A stretch of DNA of 64,000 nt from Apoda limacodes (GCA_946406115.1 OX291560.1:8557158-8621157), one strand, 5' to 3'. Counted from the first letter of the stretch, positions 24,010 through 34,915 are shown. A program made the numbers and translations. The notes: generated by a model not told the origin, from the letters alone.

Positions 24010-24330
24010 TGGAGAGTAGACAGCTGGCGCGGCGTAGAAGAGGGAGTATCCCCCTCTCTTTCTACGGCGCGGCGAAAATGTATGCCTGCGCCTGCTGTTT
24101 CGTTTAGGCGGCGCAGGGCGCTTGCGCGAATGGTCGTGTGTGTTTATGTTACAGCGTGCTACGCGCATCCATTGATGGTGACAGCTGATGGCTCGACCGT
24201 CTGTGTAGTGGCCATACTGCTGTGTATTCGTAAAATTCGTGGTTATAAAGTGTTAAAAATATGGAAATTGAACAAAGTGCATCTTTGTCTTTGTAAAATA
24301 CGGAAACCGTAATGCCAGGCCTATTATAAT
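24010..24330 (+). promoter_or_regulatory. GC-rich promoter-like patch with hairpin
   Basis: The patch is CpG-dense compared with its surroundings. Around 24027-24075 two arms (GCGCGGCGTAGAA with GAGGGA, and its inverse TCTTTCTACGGCGCGGCG) can form a strong imperfect hairpin around TAT. Downstream it reads like AT-rich 5' untranslated sequence (GTGTTAAAAATATGGAAATT). A promoter or first exon is possible, but no splice donor or coding start is convincing. Confidence 0.3.
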
Positions 24331-24504
24331 TTTTATTTTTAGTATTCGCGATTATGAGTAGTACAGGGAGGTTGGATATGGAATTTTAATTCTATGACAG
24401 ATTGCGATGTCAAATATACTACAACAAAAAAGTAAATAAACAAACATTATTATTTCTTGACAATGTCAAAGACATGTCTTGTGACATATTTGAGTGTTAA
24501 GCGC

Positions 24505-24560
24505 GAATCGTGTGTAAATGTTTTCACTTCTGCCGGCACTCCCGGAGTGCAACTTTTTGA
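24505..24560 (-). repeat. Short dispersed repeat, minus copy
   Basis: Inverted counterpart of 20325-20375, containing TTTCACTTCTGCCGGCACT and GGAGTGCAACTTTTTGAC. Confidence 0.6.
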
Positions 24561-24721
24561 CGCAGAGTAACAATAGGTGCATGGCAACATTGTCGAAGGA
24601 CAATATCACAGTCTCATACTGTTCTGTGGACATTATCACAAAATATCGCACTACCGCTCAAAGACTGTTTAACTCAAAATTTTTGTCTTTAAAGTACGTA
24701 AGACGTTTAATAAATTTAAAA

Positions 24722-25126
24722 TCCATACTAATATTATAAATGCAAAAGTAACTCTGTCTGCCTGTCTGTTACCTCTTCATGCTTAAACCGCTGTACCGAT
24801 TATTATGAAACTTGACATGGAGATAGTTTGAGTTCCGAGGAAGGACATAGGCTTCTTTAAAAAGTCAAGTGTGAGTCGGTTTTTTTTTCTATAATTAAGA
24901 AGCTGCTGTTGAAATCCCACATCGATAAGTGAATTAAGGGCGGGCAGAACCGCGGGGAAATTGGGTAAATTTGGCACAGAGATAGTGAGAGTCAGGGATA
25001 AAGGTCTTGGGCTACTTGATAACGTCAAGTGTGAGTCGGGTTTTTTTACTATAATTGAGGAGTTTCAGTTGCAATCCTACACCGATAACTGAACATAGGG
25101 CGGGTGAAACCGCGGGTAAAAGCTAG
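24722..25126 (+). mobile_element. Non-autonomous Helitron with textbook ends
   Basis: It begins TCCATACTAATATTATAAAT directly after an A and ends GCGGGTAAAAGCTAG directly before a T. This is the A|TC...CTRR|T arrangement that Helitrons show, as they insert between A and T and make no duplication. The internal module from GATAGTTTGAG or GATAGTGAGAG through GTCAAGTGTGAGTCGG to CTATAATTNAGNAG is present twice (24817-24905 and 24981-25066), so this copy carries a roughly 165-bp internal duplication. No Rep/helicase is encoded. I recognise it as the lepidopteran Helitron type (Lep1-like); the exact subfamily is not assigned. Confidence 0.85.
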
Positions 25127-25229
25127 TAATGTATCGTTTTGGCATTGTCTTGAAAATTAGTAAACAATATTACTTTAAAGCTGGTAATAATTAATGAATG
25201 ACGTATAGGACACATAAATCAAAAGCAGT

Positions 25230-25375
25230 GTTACGACGCGGCGATAGGCTTAACCCCAGTCACGTAGGACTATAGTGGTGGGTGAAACAAGGCTTTCCCG
25301 CATATTAGGGTATGTCCAGCCCCTTAGGGGTAAAAAACCGAGAAGATATACAAATATACATACAAAATAAAAATC
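25230..25375 (+). repeat. RTE/SINE-like 3' tail repeat
   Basis: Contains GGTATGTCCAGCCCCTTAGG, GGGGTAAAAAACCGAG and a terminal ATATACATACA run. It aligns with the tails at 7380, 38610 and 62860. The AGTCACGTAGG region upstream suggests somewhat more of the element is kept here. Confidence 0.5.
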
Positions 25376-26439
25376 CTAAAAACATATTATAACTCTTCTG
25401 TTATCGTATAACCAATATACCTTGACTCAATTAATTCATTAATTAATTGGATTTTTTTATTGATTTCTTAGTATTTTATTTTAAGTTATATTGTGATAAA
25501 GTTACTTTAACTTATTAGATAATATTAATGATAGAATATCTGTGTAACTTTTATTTAAAAGCTATTAAAGAATTAATTGATATAAATGTGATTTTAAACA
25601 AATGTTATTTTTAAATGTGTTTTGAGCGGTGGTGCAATATACTCCATCGAGTCATACTCCATCTATTACAGTACCCTAAAATTATGAAGTAGAATAATGA
25701 ACCAAACACTGACAGAAGTCTTTCGTAGCACCTACTCACCATTAATTGTAAAAAAGCGTCAGTTTAAAATAAAAAAATACATTGGTTAAATCACAAATGA
25801 TTTTGTGTTTAAGTTAAATGAGTTTTTGTCTAGATATAACTGTTTTTGTATAGATATTTAAAGTCGGTATAACCGTTTTTGTGTACCTACATTTAATGTA
25901 GTTAGTAAGTAAGCGTTTTGGGTCTTCTTTCAATTACCAATTGTGCAAATGAATAAATAAAGATTAGCCTTTTTTAATTTGAATATAACAAATTAAATCA
26001 AGTGACTTCGTGAAGCAACTATTTATCAGTTGAAGGATAGATAAACCAGTTATAAAACTGAATATTAATTTGATACAACACGATTTACAAAACTAACTTC
26101 ACTCTCGACTTCTCATTGATCGAACAGGATTCAATTCAATTAGACTGTCAGTTAAAAGATTGTCAGATAGGGTCTAGTCTAATTTTTGCACATGCACGTG
26201 TGTCACTTCTGACTGGTACTTACAACACAATAGGAAATCTACATTACAATCGCAATCTATCTATTTATATATACATGTATAATCACGTATTTATTGCCCA
26301 TAAGGGGGTTAGCAGGGGCTATGTCCTATAAGTTGTAAATTACCACCTTTAGGGTAATAATTAAGTATATATAGTACATGTGGCCTTTCGATACATACCT
26401 TTTGTTCTTTTTTTTGCCTCCCTGTATGTATTTTACCAC
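25376..26439. other. No gene seen
   Basis: AT-rich. An open frame at 26116-26331 is unrecognised. Confidence 0.4.
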
Positions 26440-26690
26440 TTGTATAATGTTGTATAATGGGATGTGTTCTGACGAATTGTTCGCAATGATGCTCAAGGCT
26501 ACATTCTTCCATCTCACCGCTCGCCATTGGCAGGCTATTCATCCTCACACCTAAGAACGCTTAGGTTGCATAATGAGCTCCCTGCCAAGGTTTTCTCTAA
26601 AGTCTACATAATGGAGTCTTCAAGAAAGAAGTCATTCGATTTTAAAGGGTCGGAAACGTACGAGCGTGTTTACTACTTTAGTGATATAGA
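26440..26690 (+). mobile_element. 5'-truncated 3' end of non-LTR family A
   Basis: The plus strand reads YNGMCSDELFAMM, TARHWQAIH and then SSLPRFSLKST, which is the C-terminal stretch of the reverse transcriptase protein. Homologues are at 2640-2850 and, more completely and in the opposite direction, at 45585-45810. Stops and frame changes show it is dead. The short palindrome CCTAAGAACGCTTAGG lies at about 26551. Confidence 0.75.
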
Positions 26691-27829
26691 AAAACTTTCA
26701 GTCGTCACTTAACTTGATTTATTTTGCAATAATTTACAGTTTTTGCATATGGCCGACGGTCAGGCCAAAAAGTACGAGTACGGGTACCCAATGATTTGCC
26801 GTTGCGGGTGAACTCCGATGGTTCAGTTGGTATAACAGACGCTGCTTTATAGTTTAAAGAAGATGTCCAGCTGTTATAAAAGATAGGGCCATAAAAGTTA
26901 TGCTTTCCGCTTTAGGATACAGGATATTGCACTTTCGCCGCCACAAGATATAATTTATTTCTTCTTCGTACAAAACGTTTGAAAAATGAAAAATAAAAAA
27001 ATAAAAAATACTACCTAGTTATGAAATATCTTTACAAAGTTTTCTATGGTCTGTAGAATATGTCTGTGAATTTTAATTAATTTTAATTATTAATTGGTAT
27101 TGTCTAAAGGCGATAACTTTTAGCAGAAACCAGAATATTCGATGATCTGTTCAGAAATATATAATTTTAACGATGTCAATGAAACAAACGACCGCGCGTG
27201 ACCAATTAACATACCTGTAACGGTAGGGGCAGTAAAAGCGACCTTTGAGTTTCTGTCATTTTACGATCTAATATACTCACCCTGTCAAAGCATAAAGGTA
27301 AAATTTTCTGTTATTTGTACCATTAATGTCAAGTAAAATTCTAAGCTTTGTGTTCTGTTTTGGTGACAATATTCCTGCCACAACACAAAAGCGAGTTTAT
27401 AGTTGGACGATGGAGTTGTCAAATAATAATAGCACAAGCACCTAGAGCTTCAGTTTCACGAGGCAAAATATCACTATGAGTATTCCCGCAAGTTTCGTGT
27501 GACAAGCACTCGCTAAAATTCGCTACTAGCAAAAGTCGCCGCTAATAAACTAGCAAATCGAAAATTAGCTATTAGTGTTGCTAGTAGTCCTTATCAATAA
27601 CCCCAATCTCCCTTCCCCTGAATCAAATTTCAGCGTTACTGAGTTTTATCTTCATGTTCATCTAACAAGAATTTTAGTATCATAACTTTTTAAAAATATG
27701 AGAAGGTTATTATAAGCCAATACACTCTCTCTCACTCTCTGTTTTTATTATTCGGTGATAATTTTGAGTGATTACTTTATGAGTATTTGGTAATAATTTT
27801 GCGAGTTTCCTGATTTAATGAAAATAAGT
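26691..27829. other. No gene seen; one small palindromic patch
   Basis: At 27519-27587 CTACTAGCAA and its exact inverse TTGCTAGTAG flank a GCTA-rich patch. Otherwise unrecognised. Confidence 0.4.
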
Positions 27830-29371
27830 CTTAAAATCCCATTATTTAAAAGCGGTGAAAGTGAAGACCTCACCTGCTTTAGACCAATCTCTATTCTGCC
27901 GGTGCTGAGTAAGGTATTTGAAAATATCATTCTTAACCAAGTGCTTAGTTTCTTTACCTAAAACAAAATTCTGCATAACAAACTGTTCAGTTTCTTGAAA
28001 GGTACAAAGTAAAGTAAAGTAAAGAGCATATTTGAAGCATGGGAAGGATCCCAGGATGCTATCGGCATCTTTTGTGACCTTTCAAAGGCATTCGACTGCG
28101 TAAATCATCAGATCCTCCTTAGCAAGCTAAAATTCTACGGAGTTAAGAAAAAAGCGATCGATCTCATTTACTGAACAAAGTGCAAAAGGTGGGCATAACT
28201 GGTGTAGTATCTGAAGGATCAATAATAAAAATGGGTGTTCCACAAGAATCCATACTGGGACCGCTTCTGTTCCTAATCTAAATCAATAATAACCTTCCAT
28301 ATTCAGTCGAATATAATAATGTTCGTCGTCGTTAATATTTAAAATAAAGAGACAACAATCTGTGTCCGATGTAGTAAATAATACCCTTAAGCAACTTTTA
28401 CACTGTTTTCGTCTAACAATTTGCTGCTTAACACAAATAAAACAAAATGTATAAAATTCACTTCACCGAATATAAAGTTGATAAATAGCAACGTTGTTCT
28501 AGGAAACAATCCCTTATAGTTTGTGAGTGATACTTAATTTCTCGGTTTGGTTATTGACTGTAGGCTGCAATGGGGCAAACATATAAATTTGCTTTCCAAG
28601 AAGCTAAGCTCAGCTTGCTACGCAATAAGACAAATCAGAAATATTTCCATAGCTTAATGTCGTACGGCCGATATCAACACGATATTTCTACTGCAAAAGC
28701 GTGCAGTTCGAGCTACATATGGTCTAAACTCACGAGAGTCATTGATTTAGAAATAAAAACATTATGAAGTTGTCAGGACAATACATATACGAAAACATAA
28801 TGTTCGTTCGTAAAAATTTGGACAGTTTCAAGAAAAAGTCTGACCGTCACAACGTTAATACACGGACGAAGGATCAATTAGATTCTGAAAGATGCAGGCT
28901 AGAAAAAGTCAGAACATAATTCATGGGCTATTACTAAATAACAAAATCCCTAATCAGCTACAAAAATTGCCGGAAGGTAGATTTGAAGCTAATACAAAAA
29001 ATACTCTAATAAAAAAGGATACTATCAAATTTATGAGTATTTACAAGACACGAATTTGTGGTCGGCTTATCCTGAAAAGTCTGTGATTTAATTTATACAT
29101 ACATTTAAGGCTAAATTTTTGACTCCGTCTTTGCTATAAATTTTTTTTTTAAACAATTTATACTTTATTTAGAATTTATAATTGTATTTTATTTTGAGTT
29201 CGAACTTTATATTTATGTTACACTGAAGTTATTAAGTTTTGTATATGTGTGTTTGTTTATTTTGTATATCTACGTAGGCAAAGTTTACATTTATTATTTA
29301 AATATTGTATGACCTTCAAAAAGTGTAGTGTTTGTACTTATTTTGAATAAATAATTATGAATTGAATTGAA
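27830..29371 (+). mobile_element. Non-LTR retrotransposon family B relic (reverse transcriptase)
   Basis: A decayed reverse transcriptase reads across several frames. In order, I see FRPISILPVLSKVFENIIL (about 27883), DLSKAFDCVNHQILLSKL (motif A, about 28076), GVPQESILGPLLFL (motif B, about 28236, with E replacing the usual G), then FLVIDCRLQWGKHIN-like sequence (about 28540), LQKRAVRATYGLNSRESL (about 28690) and YENIMFVRKNLDSFKKKSD (about 28788). The YxDD motif is lost in a deletion after 28310. An AAAGT expansion (about 28003-28024) interrupts the segment before motif A. The end is a polyadenylation-like AATAAATAATTATGAATT and a short TGAAT repeat at about 29345-29371. The sequence belongs to the jockey/CR1/Rex1-like assemblage and is distinct from family A; its clade is not fixed. 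Confidence 0.8.
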
Positions 29372-29940
29372 TCAGTTAATACAAATAACAATGTACGAAT
29401 CGAATAAAAACTTAAAAAAGAAAACCCTTTAATAGCGAACGAAGCATGCTAAAGAGCTGTCAAAATAGCACAAAACAACAACATGTCCATCACTAAGGCT
29501 GGTTAGCGACTGCAAGCAAAGTGTGACAAAAAGCAACCATGACGAACAGGTTCATTACGACTCATTCGGTTCATTCAGTGGAACTGGCGGCCCGGCCGGC
29601 GGCGCGTGAGATAATTTGTGTCAGCAGCGTTACGCCACAACAGCCACCAGATAAGAAAACTCGGTCAACCACCACCACCTCAACAATTCAGCATCTATGC
29701 ACTCGCTTGCCATAATTCGGGGGAAGGAGGATTAAGCCAAAGCCATCGCGCTGGCCCAGTGCTAATTGGTCGAGCAACTGGCCACTGGACTGTCGGAGTT
29801 TTCATGCCGTTGATAAGGATTCTGACTTGGCTTAACCGACGGTTTCACGTATCCTCTACAGCAGGAGCATAAGCAGAGAAAAGACACGGTCACCCATCTA
29901 GACTACAGACCACATTGATGAACCTTACTTATCGTTTTCG
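29372..29940 (+). other. GC-richer patch, possible degenerate SINE or 5' exon
   Basis: 29585-29870 is richer in G and C than its surroundings and has an 84-codon open frame with no recognisable domain. CATCGCGCTGGCCCAGTG near 29748 resembles the A-box region of some lepidopteran SINEs, and GCTTAACCGACGGTTTC near 29830 resembles a later block of the same SINEs, but no clean B-box follows. TAAGCCAA and its inverse TTGGCTTA bracket the middle. Promoter, exon and decayed SINE all remain possible. Confidence 0.25.
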
Positions 29941-30686
29941 TTAGAAGAATGCGACTGGGCCACTATAAGTACTTGCTAGCAGTAACCAAAATAACACCCA
30001 CCACATAAAATTTACCAATACTAATAATACGATTGCAACAACCAACCTGTCATACAACATATCTGAGATGCAAAAGACATGTAGCACCTTGTTCTTATCA
30101 AAATAATTCGCGTTCGTAACGTTATTGTGCAACAAGAATTTCTACGATCTCTATGAACGTTATGCGTTACGATAAACGTTACGTACTACTGTCAAATATT
30201 ACGTTAATGTTAAAAATATTGCGGAAAACTTTAAGAATTCAAATTCTTATTCCGACTCTCTCAATATAAAATATCAAAACGGTCGCGTCTGATCCTTAAT
30301 AACGCATAAACTGAGAGTAACAAGGTGATTTGGATATTTATTAAAACTATAATGAGCATCTTTAATATTACGCAAGTAATACGCATTAATTTAAATGCCA
30401 TATTGAGACAAAATAATCTTATTAAAACTAATTTTCTAGTAAAAATAGTGATAGAAAAACAGACTGAATTGTATTGTGTATGTTAAACAATTAACAAAAC
30501 AAAGTATACTTTTGGAAAAATTTTTATAATACCAATATTTAATCATGTTTTATACAATAAAAGCAATGACCTTCTAAGTAGAAACAAAACAGATTAATAG
30601 AGAAATTTAGACGAATACATAGATTTGAAGAAGAATAAAGAAAATATTCTGACCGCTTAAAAGGGCAGCTTGCGCCGGCATTATGT
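29941..30686. other. No gene seen
   Basis: AT-rich DNA with several ACGTT/AACGT motifs at 30110-30190 but nothing recognisable. Confidence 0.4.
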
Positions 30687-30850
30687 AAAATCGGCCAAGT
30701 GCGAGTCGGACTCGCGCACGAAAGGTTCCGTACCATTATCTATAAAAAAAAGGGCAAAAAATCACGTTTGTTGTAAGGGAGCCCCCCTTTAATTTATAGA
30801 ATTAACTATTTATTTTATTCTGTTTTTTAGTATTAATATAAAGTGCATAG
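30687..30850 (+). repeat. GGGTTCCG-type repeat, 3'-truncated
   Basis: Begins AAAATCGGCCAAGTGCGAGT with CGGACTCGCGCACG and a GGTTCCGTACC block, then AAAAATCACGTTTGTTG and GGGAGCCCCCCTT. The latter blocks match the short subfamily seen inverted at 34308-34700. The other terminus (ACGGAACCCTAAAAA) is absent. Confidence 0.7.
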
Positions 30851-31256
30851 GTATAGGAAAAGATACAAAAATTCGCAAAAACGTGTTAAAAAATGTTTCA
30901 ATTCGCCATTTCAAACAATTCTCAATCAATAACAAAACTGAAAACAATTGCAATTTCCTAACAATGCTTTTATCTAGTTCCCCCGTGCCACAAACGACAA
31001 TATTACTACTTAATTCTACGCATTGTGTTCTTACGGTGTTAGAATTGCCTTAAGAGGCAGTACTACGTGCCATGCGTTATGTACTAGGCATGCCTTTTAA
31101 GTTCTGTCGTTTCCATATTTCCCGGCAATATTGAATTTGGACTGTTCTATATTCCAATGTGTTTAAATTTTGAATCACAACATAGTTGAAAGTATTAGGA
31201 TTAATGCTTTTGTTTAGTCACAGCGTCGATTGGAATCTGTCAGGTAACGTACAAAA

Positions 31257-32431
31257 ATGAATCTCTATAAGGAAAATTTTCTTTGACTTTAGAAGAGGCC
31301 TGACACGGCTTCAGTGTTTTGAAGAGATAACATCTGTGTTCAGTGATGAAGCCCCATGTCTGCGGATTGTCGAACGCTGGTATTTAGAATTTCACCGTGG
31401 ACATACTAGTGTTAGTGACAAATCTCGCGAAGGACGCCCAAAATCCGCCTTCACTAAAGATAACATCATTGAGACAACTAATTCTCGAAGATCGTTATGT
31501 GACGTTTCGAGAGATAGAGGCTCCATTAGGCATCTCAGGGACGACCATTCAGAAGATCTTGCATGAAGCGCTTGGTGTGAGAAAGCTAGTTTGCCGTTGG
31601 ATACCGCATCTGCTTTCCATCTGCTTTCCGAAGATCACAAGGCGGCCCACGTCAGATGGTGAAAGAAAACTCTGCAAAGGTTAACCGAGGAGAGTCAAAT
31701 CACGTCTACAACATCACACAGTGGTGATGAATCTTGGATCTATACCTACGATCCTGATTCCAAACAACAATCTGTAATCTGGGTCTTTCAAGACGAGCCA
31801 AAGCCGACTAAAGTTGTTCGTTCTCAAAGCACTTTAAAGAAGATCTTCTTCGTTCGTTCGTTGGAAAAACCGGCCATGTTGCGACTATTGCACTTGAAGA
31901 TCGTAGAACGGTTAACACATAGTGGTATACCACAGTTTGTTTACCACAAGTGATCGCCAACCTTCGAAAATCTAGCTCAAAGCGACGCATCATCCTGCAC
32001 CACGACAAAGCGAGCTCACACAGCGCTCGTCAAACGATTGAGTATTTGAAGCAGGAAAAAGTAGAAATTCTTGACCATCCTCCATACAGTCCTGACCTAA
32101 GCCCTAGCGGTTTCTTTACATTTCCTAAAATTGAGAAAAGTCTTTGTGGTCAAAGGTTCCGGTCCGGTGAAGAAGCAGTCGACGCTTTCAAGTCTGCCAT
32201 TTTGAACAACCCCACTTCAGAGTGGAATAAATGTTATAATTACTGGTTCCAGCGAAAATTGAGAAAAGTCTTTGTGGTCAAAGGTTCCGGTCCGGTGAAG
32301 AAGCAGTCGACGCTTTCAAGTCTGCCATTTTAAACAACCCCACTTCAGAGTGGAATAAATGTTATAATTACTGGTTCCAGCGAATGGAAAAGTGTATTAA
32401 GCTACGTGGTGAATACTTTGAAAAACAATAA
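31257..32431 (+). pseudogene. Broken mariner transposase (DD34D family)
   Basis: A functional enzyme would cut and paste the transposon at TA sites. The translation passes through several frames. The N-terminal helix-turn-helix region is seen as DFRRGL, VERWYLEFHRG and SREGRPKSA. The second DNA-binding helix is LILEDRYVTFREIEAPLG, followed by RWIPH. The catalytic domain has GDESWIYTYDP (first Asp, about 31720), HHDKASSHSA (second Asp, about 31996; HHDN is usual) and YSPDLSPSGFF (about 32085-32117). The third catalytic Asp, expected 34 residues after the second, is Gly (GGT at 32109-32111). There are frameshifts near 31285 and 31465, further breaks before 31720 and about 31830-31920, and an out-of-frame 128-bp duplication. 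The C-terminus LRGEYFEKQ ends at 32431. Confidence 0.9.
32127..32382 (+). repeat. 128-bp tandem duplication inside the mariner
   Basis: Bases 32127-32254 are repeated at 32255-32382 with a single difference that I can see (CCATTTTGAAC versus CCATTTTAAAC). The unit starts at AAAATTGAG and ends at CCAGCG. The length is not a multiple of three, so it shifts the reading frame and would destroy the C-terminus. Near-identity shows that the duplication is much younger than the surrounding decay. Confidence 0.95.
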
Positions 32432-32864
32432 AAAGTACTAAAAGGTTCTAGTTGTGTTTTTCTCTTCAAACGACAAAACTTAAAAGGCATGCCTCGTATG
32501 GGTATATAACTTACCGTGCGTAAGTAGTGCAGCTACATCTAAACTCTAGGAGATTTTCATTGAAATACATGAAATAAATTAATAGTTTACATCATTGTTA
32601 TCGAAAAATGCGTTTTCTCATGGTTATAAAAACTATCACAGTCATGCTTTAGCAAAGTTGTAAACTAATAGCACTAAAAACTTTGAAGATTTCTTTTCCA
32701 GAACTTTAAAAAAACAGTCAAAAGGGGTCAAGGGGTGCTTTCACGTTTTCAGTGTCTAAACCATATTCTAAAGAATAAAGTCATTAATTTTTAGTCGGAT
32801 CTGCTCAGCGGAACCGGACAAACAATTGCCAAAAAAAAAAAAATTTGGTAGTACGGCCTCTTAA

Positions 32865-34307
32865 GATTACGCTTTATCTTTATCTACATTAATAGAAAGT
32901 GTTTCTATACATATAAAGGCTGTGTAGATCAGGGGAACAGTGAATATGTTTTTTGTGGATTACTAGTACGCTAATATATTTTTATTGCAGAGTAATCAAT
33001 TTGTGACACCTCAAAAGATAGTAAACATTGAATTGATTTCAAGACACTATCGGTTGGAACACGTATATTTGTTTATTATAGAATAAGTAGAGCTAGCGAA
33101 TCGAAGTGAAATCAGAGGAGAGATTTTCGTGGTGTTTGTACTAAAGAAACAGCGGTGGCTATTAATGGCACTTGCGTAGATCTTTGTTAGTATGCGGCTG
33201 AATAGAGTATCGGTGTGTAGTGAAACTCCAATTTTATGGTTGAGGAGTATTTTAAAGATAATAATGGTAGATCTCTACTATATTAATTGCTATTTATCGT
33301 ACTGAAATTACTATTGGTTCGTCTTTTAGTGCTGTCGCAATTCTTTTTTCAGCTATGGAATTAGCAAAACTCGATGTCTCTCATTAAAGTTCTTAAAAAG
33401 TGAGCAAAATCAACCGTGTTCAACTGCACGATGGGGTTCCGTAGCTCTTTGTTTTTTAGACCATTGCATGAAATAAGATCAATAGGTATCAAAATTCAAA
33501 GTTTAGGTGTATATACCTAAACTATTTTATAAAATCGAAAATATACTTCTTACAAGAGATAAATCAAAAACATACTTCTTTCAAGAGGTTTCCAAATTTA
33601 TTACATAAACAACCTTAAAAATTTCCTGGTTACGATTAGGTATTGCATAGGAAAATTTATGGTGTACTGTACCCTCAGACTTATTAAGACAATGGTAAAG
33701 TACTAGTCGAATCCATATTGTTATTTCTATAGAACCATTCACCATAAAAGGTCAGTGTCCGTCAAAGCCCAAATTGCAAATTTCACTTTCAAAAAGATTG
33801 AATGCTAAACTTAATATAATTACTTAGAGAAAGGTAACAACAGATTTAGCTTAAAGGTTAACTTAGATTACTTAAAAGCAACTCTCAACGTTCCTTTGTA
33901 ATGGTTGTTGAAGATATTTATCACCATTCTCAGAAAATTTAACAGAACGAGTGATAATCTCCACATTTGAAAAAATATCCATAATTTTCCGTTACAAAGA
34001 ATTGAAAAAAATATGGCCTATGATTATGGCATTAGGAGTGTTGAACTTATGCTTAATCAATAAAAACGGCATAAAAATCACGTTTACTATATGGGAGAAA
34101 CCCTTAAATTGTTGTTTTATTTTAATTGAATTATTTATTTTTGAAGTGACTATACAACTAAATATTCTGTGAATATTTCAAGCGTCTACACGTTGCCGTT
34201 ATCAAAAACGAGCAAAAGTCCACAAAACTAAAGTGTTTGATTAAACTTAGTTGATTCGTCGACCACATTATGATGTGTGTTCTATGTCAGCCACTGGTTG
34301 CCCCTTT
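32865..34307. other. No gene seen
   Basis: AT-rich. A near-duplicate ATACTTCTTNCAAGAG occurs at 33541 and 33570. GTCAGCCACTGGTTGCCCC at about 34288, just before the next repeat, resembles an RTE-like tail and may be the site into which that repeat inserted. Confidence 0.4.
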
Positions 34308-34700
34308 TTAGGGTTCCGTACCCAAAGGGTAAAAAACGGGACCCTATTACTAAGACTTCGCTGTCCGTCCGTCTGCCAGTTAAACAATTGAAATTTTCAC
34401 AGATGATGTATTAATGTTGCCACTATAACAACAAATACTAAAAAACAGAATAAAATAAATATTTAAGGGGCTTCTGTACAACACACGTAATTTTTTTGCT
34501 CAATATTGATAACGGCAAAAGGTAGACTATATTCTGTGAAAATTTAGTTATATACTCACTTTAAAAATAAATAATTAAATTAAAATAAAACAAATATTTA
34601 AGGTGGGCTCCCAAACAACAAACGTGATTTTTTTGCCGTTTTTTTTAGATAAGGGTACATTCGTGCGCGAGTCAGACTCTACTTGGGCGGTTTTTATATG
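34308..34700 (-). repeat. GGGTTCCG-type repeat, short subfamily, complete
   Basis: On the plus strand it begins AGGGTTCCGTACCCAAAGGG, then GGGACCCTATTACTAAGACT and CCGTCCGTCTG, and it ends with GTGCGCGAGTCAGACTCTAC and GGGCGGTTTTTATA. On the minus strand this is the same CCGnCCAAGTnnGAGTC start as at 30687 and 50391. The interior, with AAATATTTAAGG and ACAACAAACGTGATTTTTTT, defines a subfamily about 390 bp long rather than about 605 bp. Two of the three ACA(A)CACACGTAATTTTTTT-like blocks are repeated inside it. Confidence 0.75.
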
Positions 34701-34703
34701 TAC

Positions 34704-34915
34704 TCCATTACTATTATAATAAAGTTGAAGAGTTTGTTTTTCCGTTTCAACGCGCTAATTTTTGGAAGTATCAGTTGAATTCAAAAAAATCTTTTGGCAT
34801 TTGAAAGCAAAATTCTTGATGAAGGTCATAGGCTTTTTAACACCAAGCTACGACCTAAGCTGAGCAAAAAGTAAAAATGATTGAGCGAACCATGCGACGG
34901 AAACAAAAGAGCTGA
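34704..34915 (+). mobile_element. Short non-autonomous Helitron
   Basis: Begins TCCATTACTATTATAATAAA, continues AGAGTTTGTTTTTCCGTTTC, CAACGCGCTAATTTTTGGAA and GATGAAGGTCATAGGCTTTT, and ends near GAGCTGA (CTGA fits CTRR). The following base is A rather than T, so the right end is provisional. It abuts the GGGTTCCG repeat. Confidence 0.6.

Larger units (their letters stand above)
31087..32493 (+). mobile_element. mariner-family transposon, inactive
   Basis: The 26-bp inverted ends start GGCATGCCTTTTAAGT (31087-31112) and are mirrored at 32468-32493 with one mismatch. The left flank is TA, the mariner target; the right flank is TC, probably a mutated TA. The length of 1407 bp exceeds the roughly 1.3 kb usual for mariner by about the size of the internal 128-bp duplication. 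The element sits inside the TTAA-flanked MITE. Its transposase is broken (see the pseudogene entry). Confidence 0.95.
31050..32864. mobile_element. TTAA-flanked element interrupted by a mariner
   Basis: The outer element is 31054-32860. TTAA lies on both sides, at 31050-31053 and 32861-32864. Its ends are GAGGCAGTACTAC on the left and the inverse GTAGTACGGCCTC on the right, which match at 12 of 13 bases. With the 1407-bp mariner removed it is about 400 bp, a MITE-sized unit with no coding capacity. The tip shares GAGG and TTAA with the family at 23051 and 60056 but the rest of the sequence differs, so it is a second family. A piggyBac-type transposase is the natural candidate mover (TTAA duplication), though the tip is not the usual CCC. 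Confidence 0.75.

Noticed and set aside
26815..26890. tRNA-like GATGGTTCAGTTGGTAT
   Set aside because: It resembles an A-box, but no B-box or cloverleaf pairing follows.
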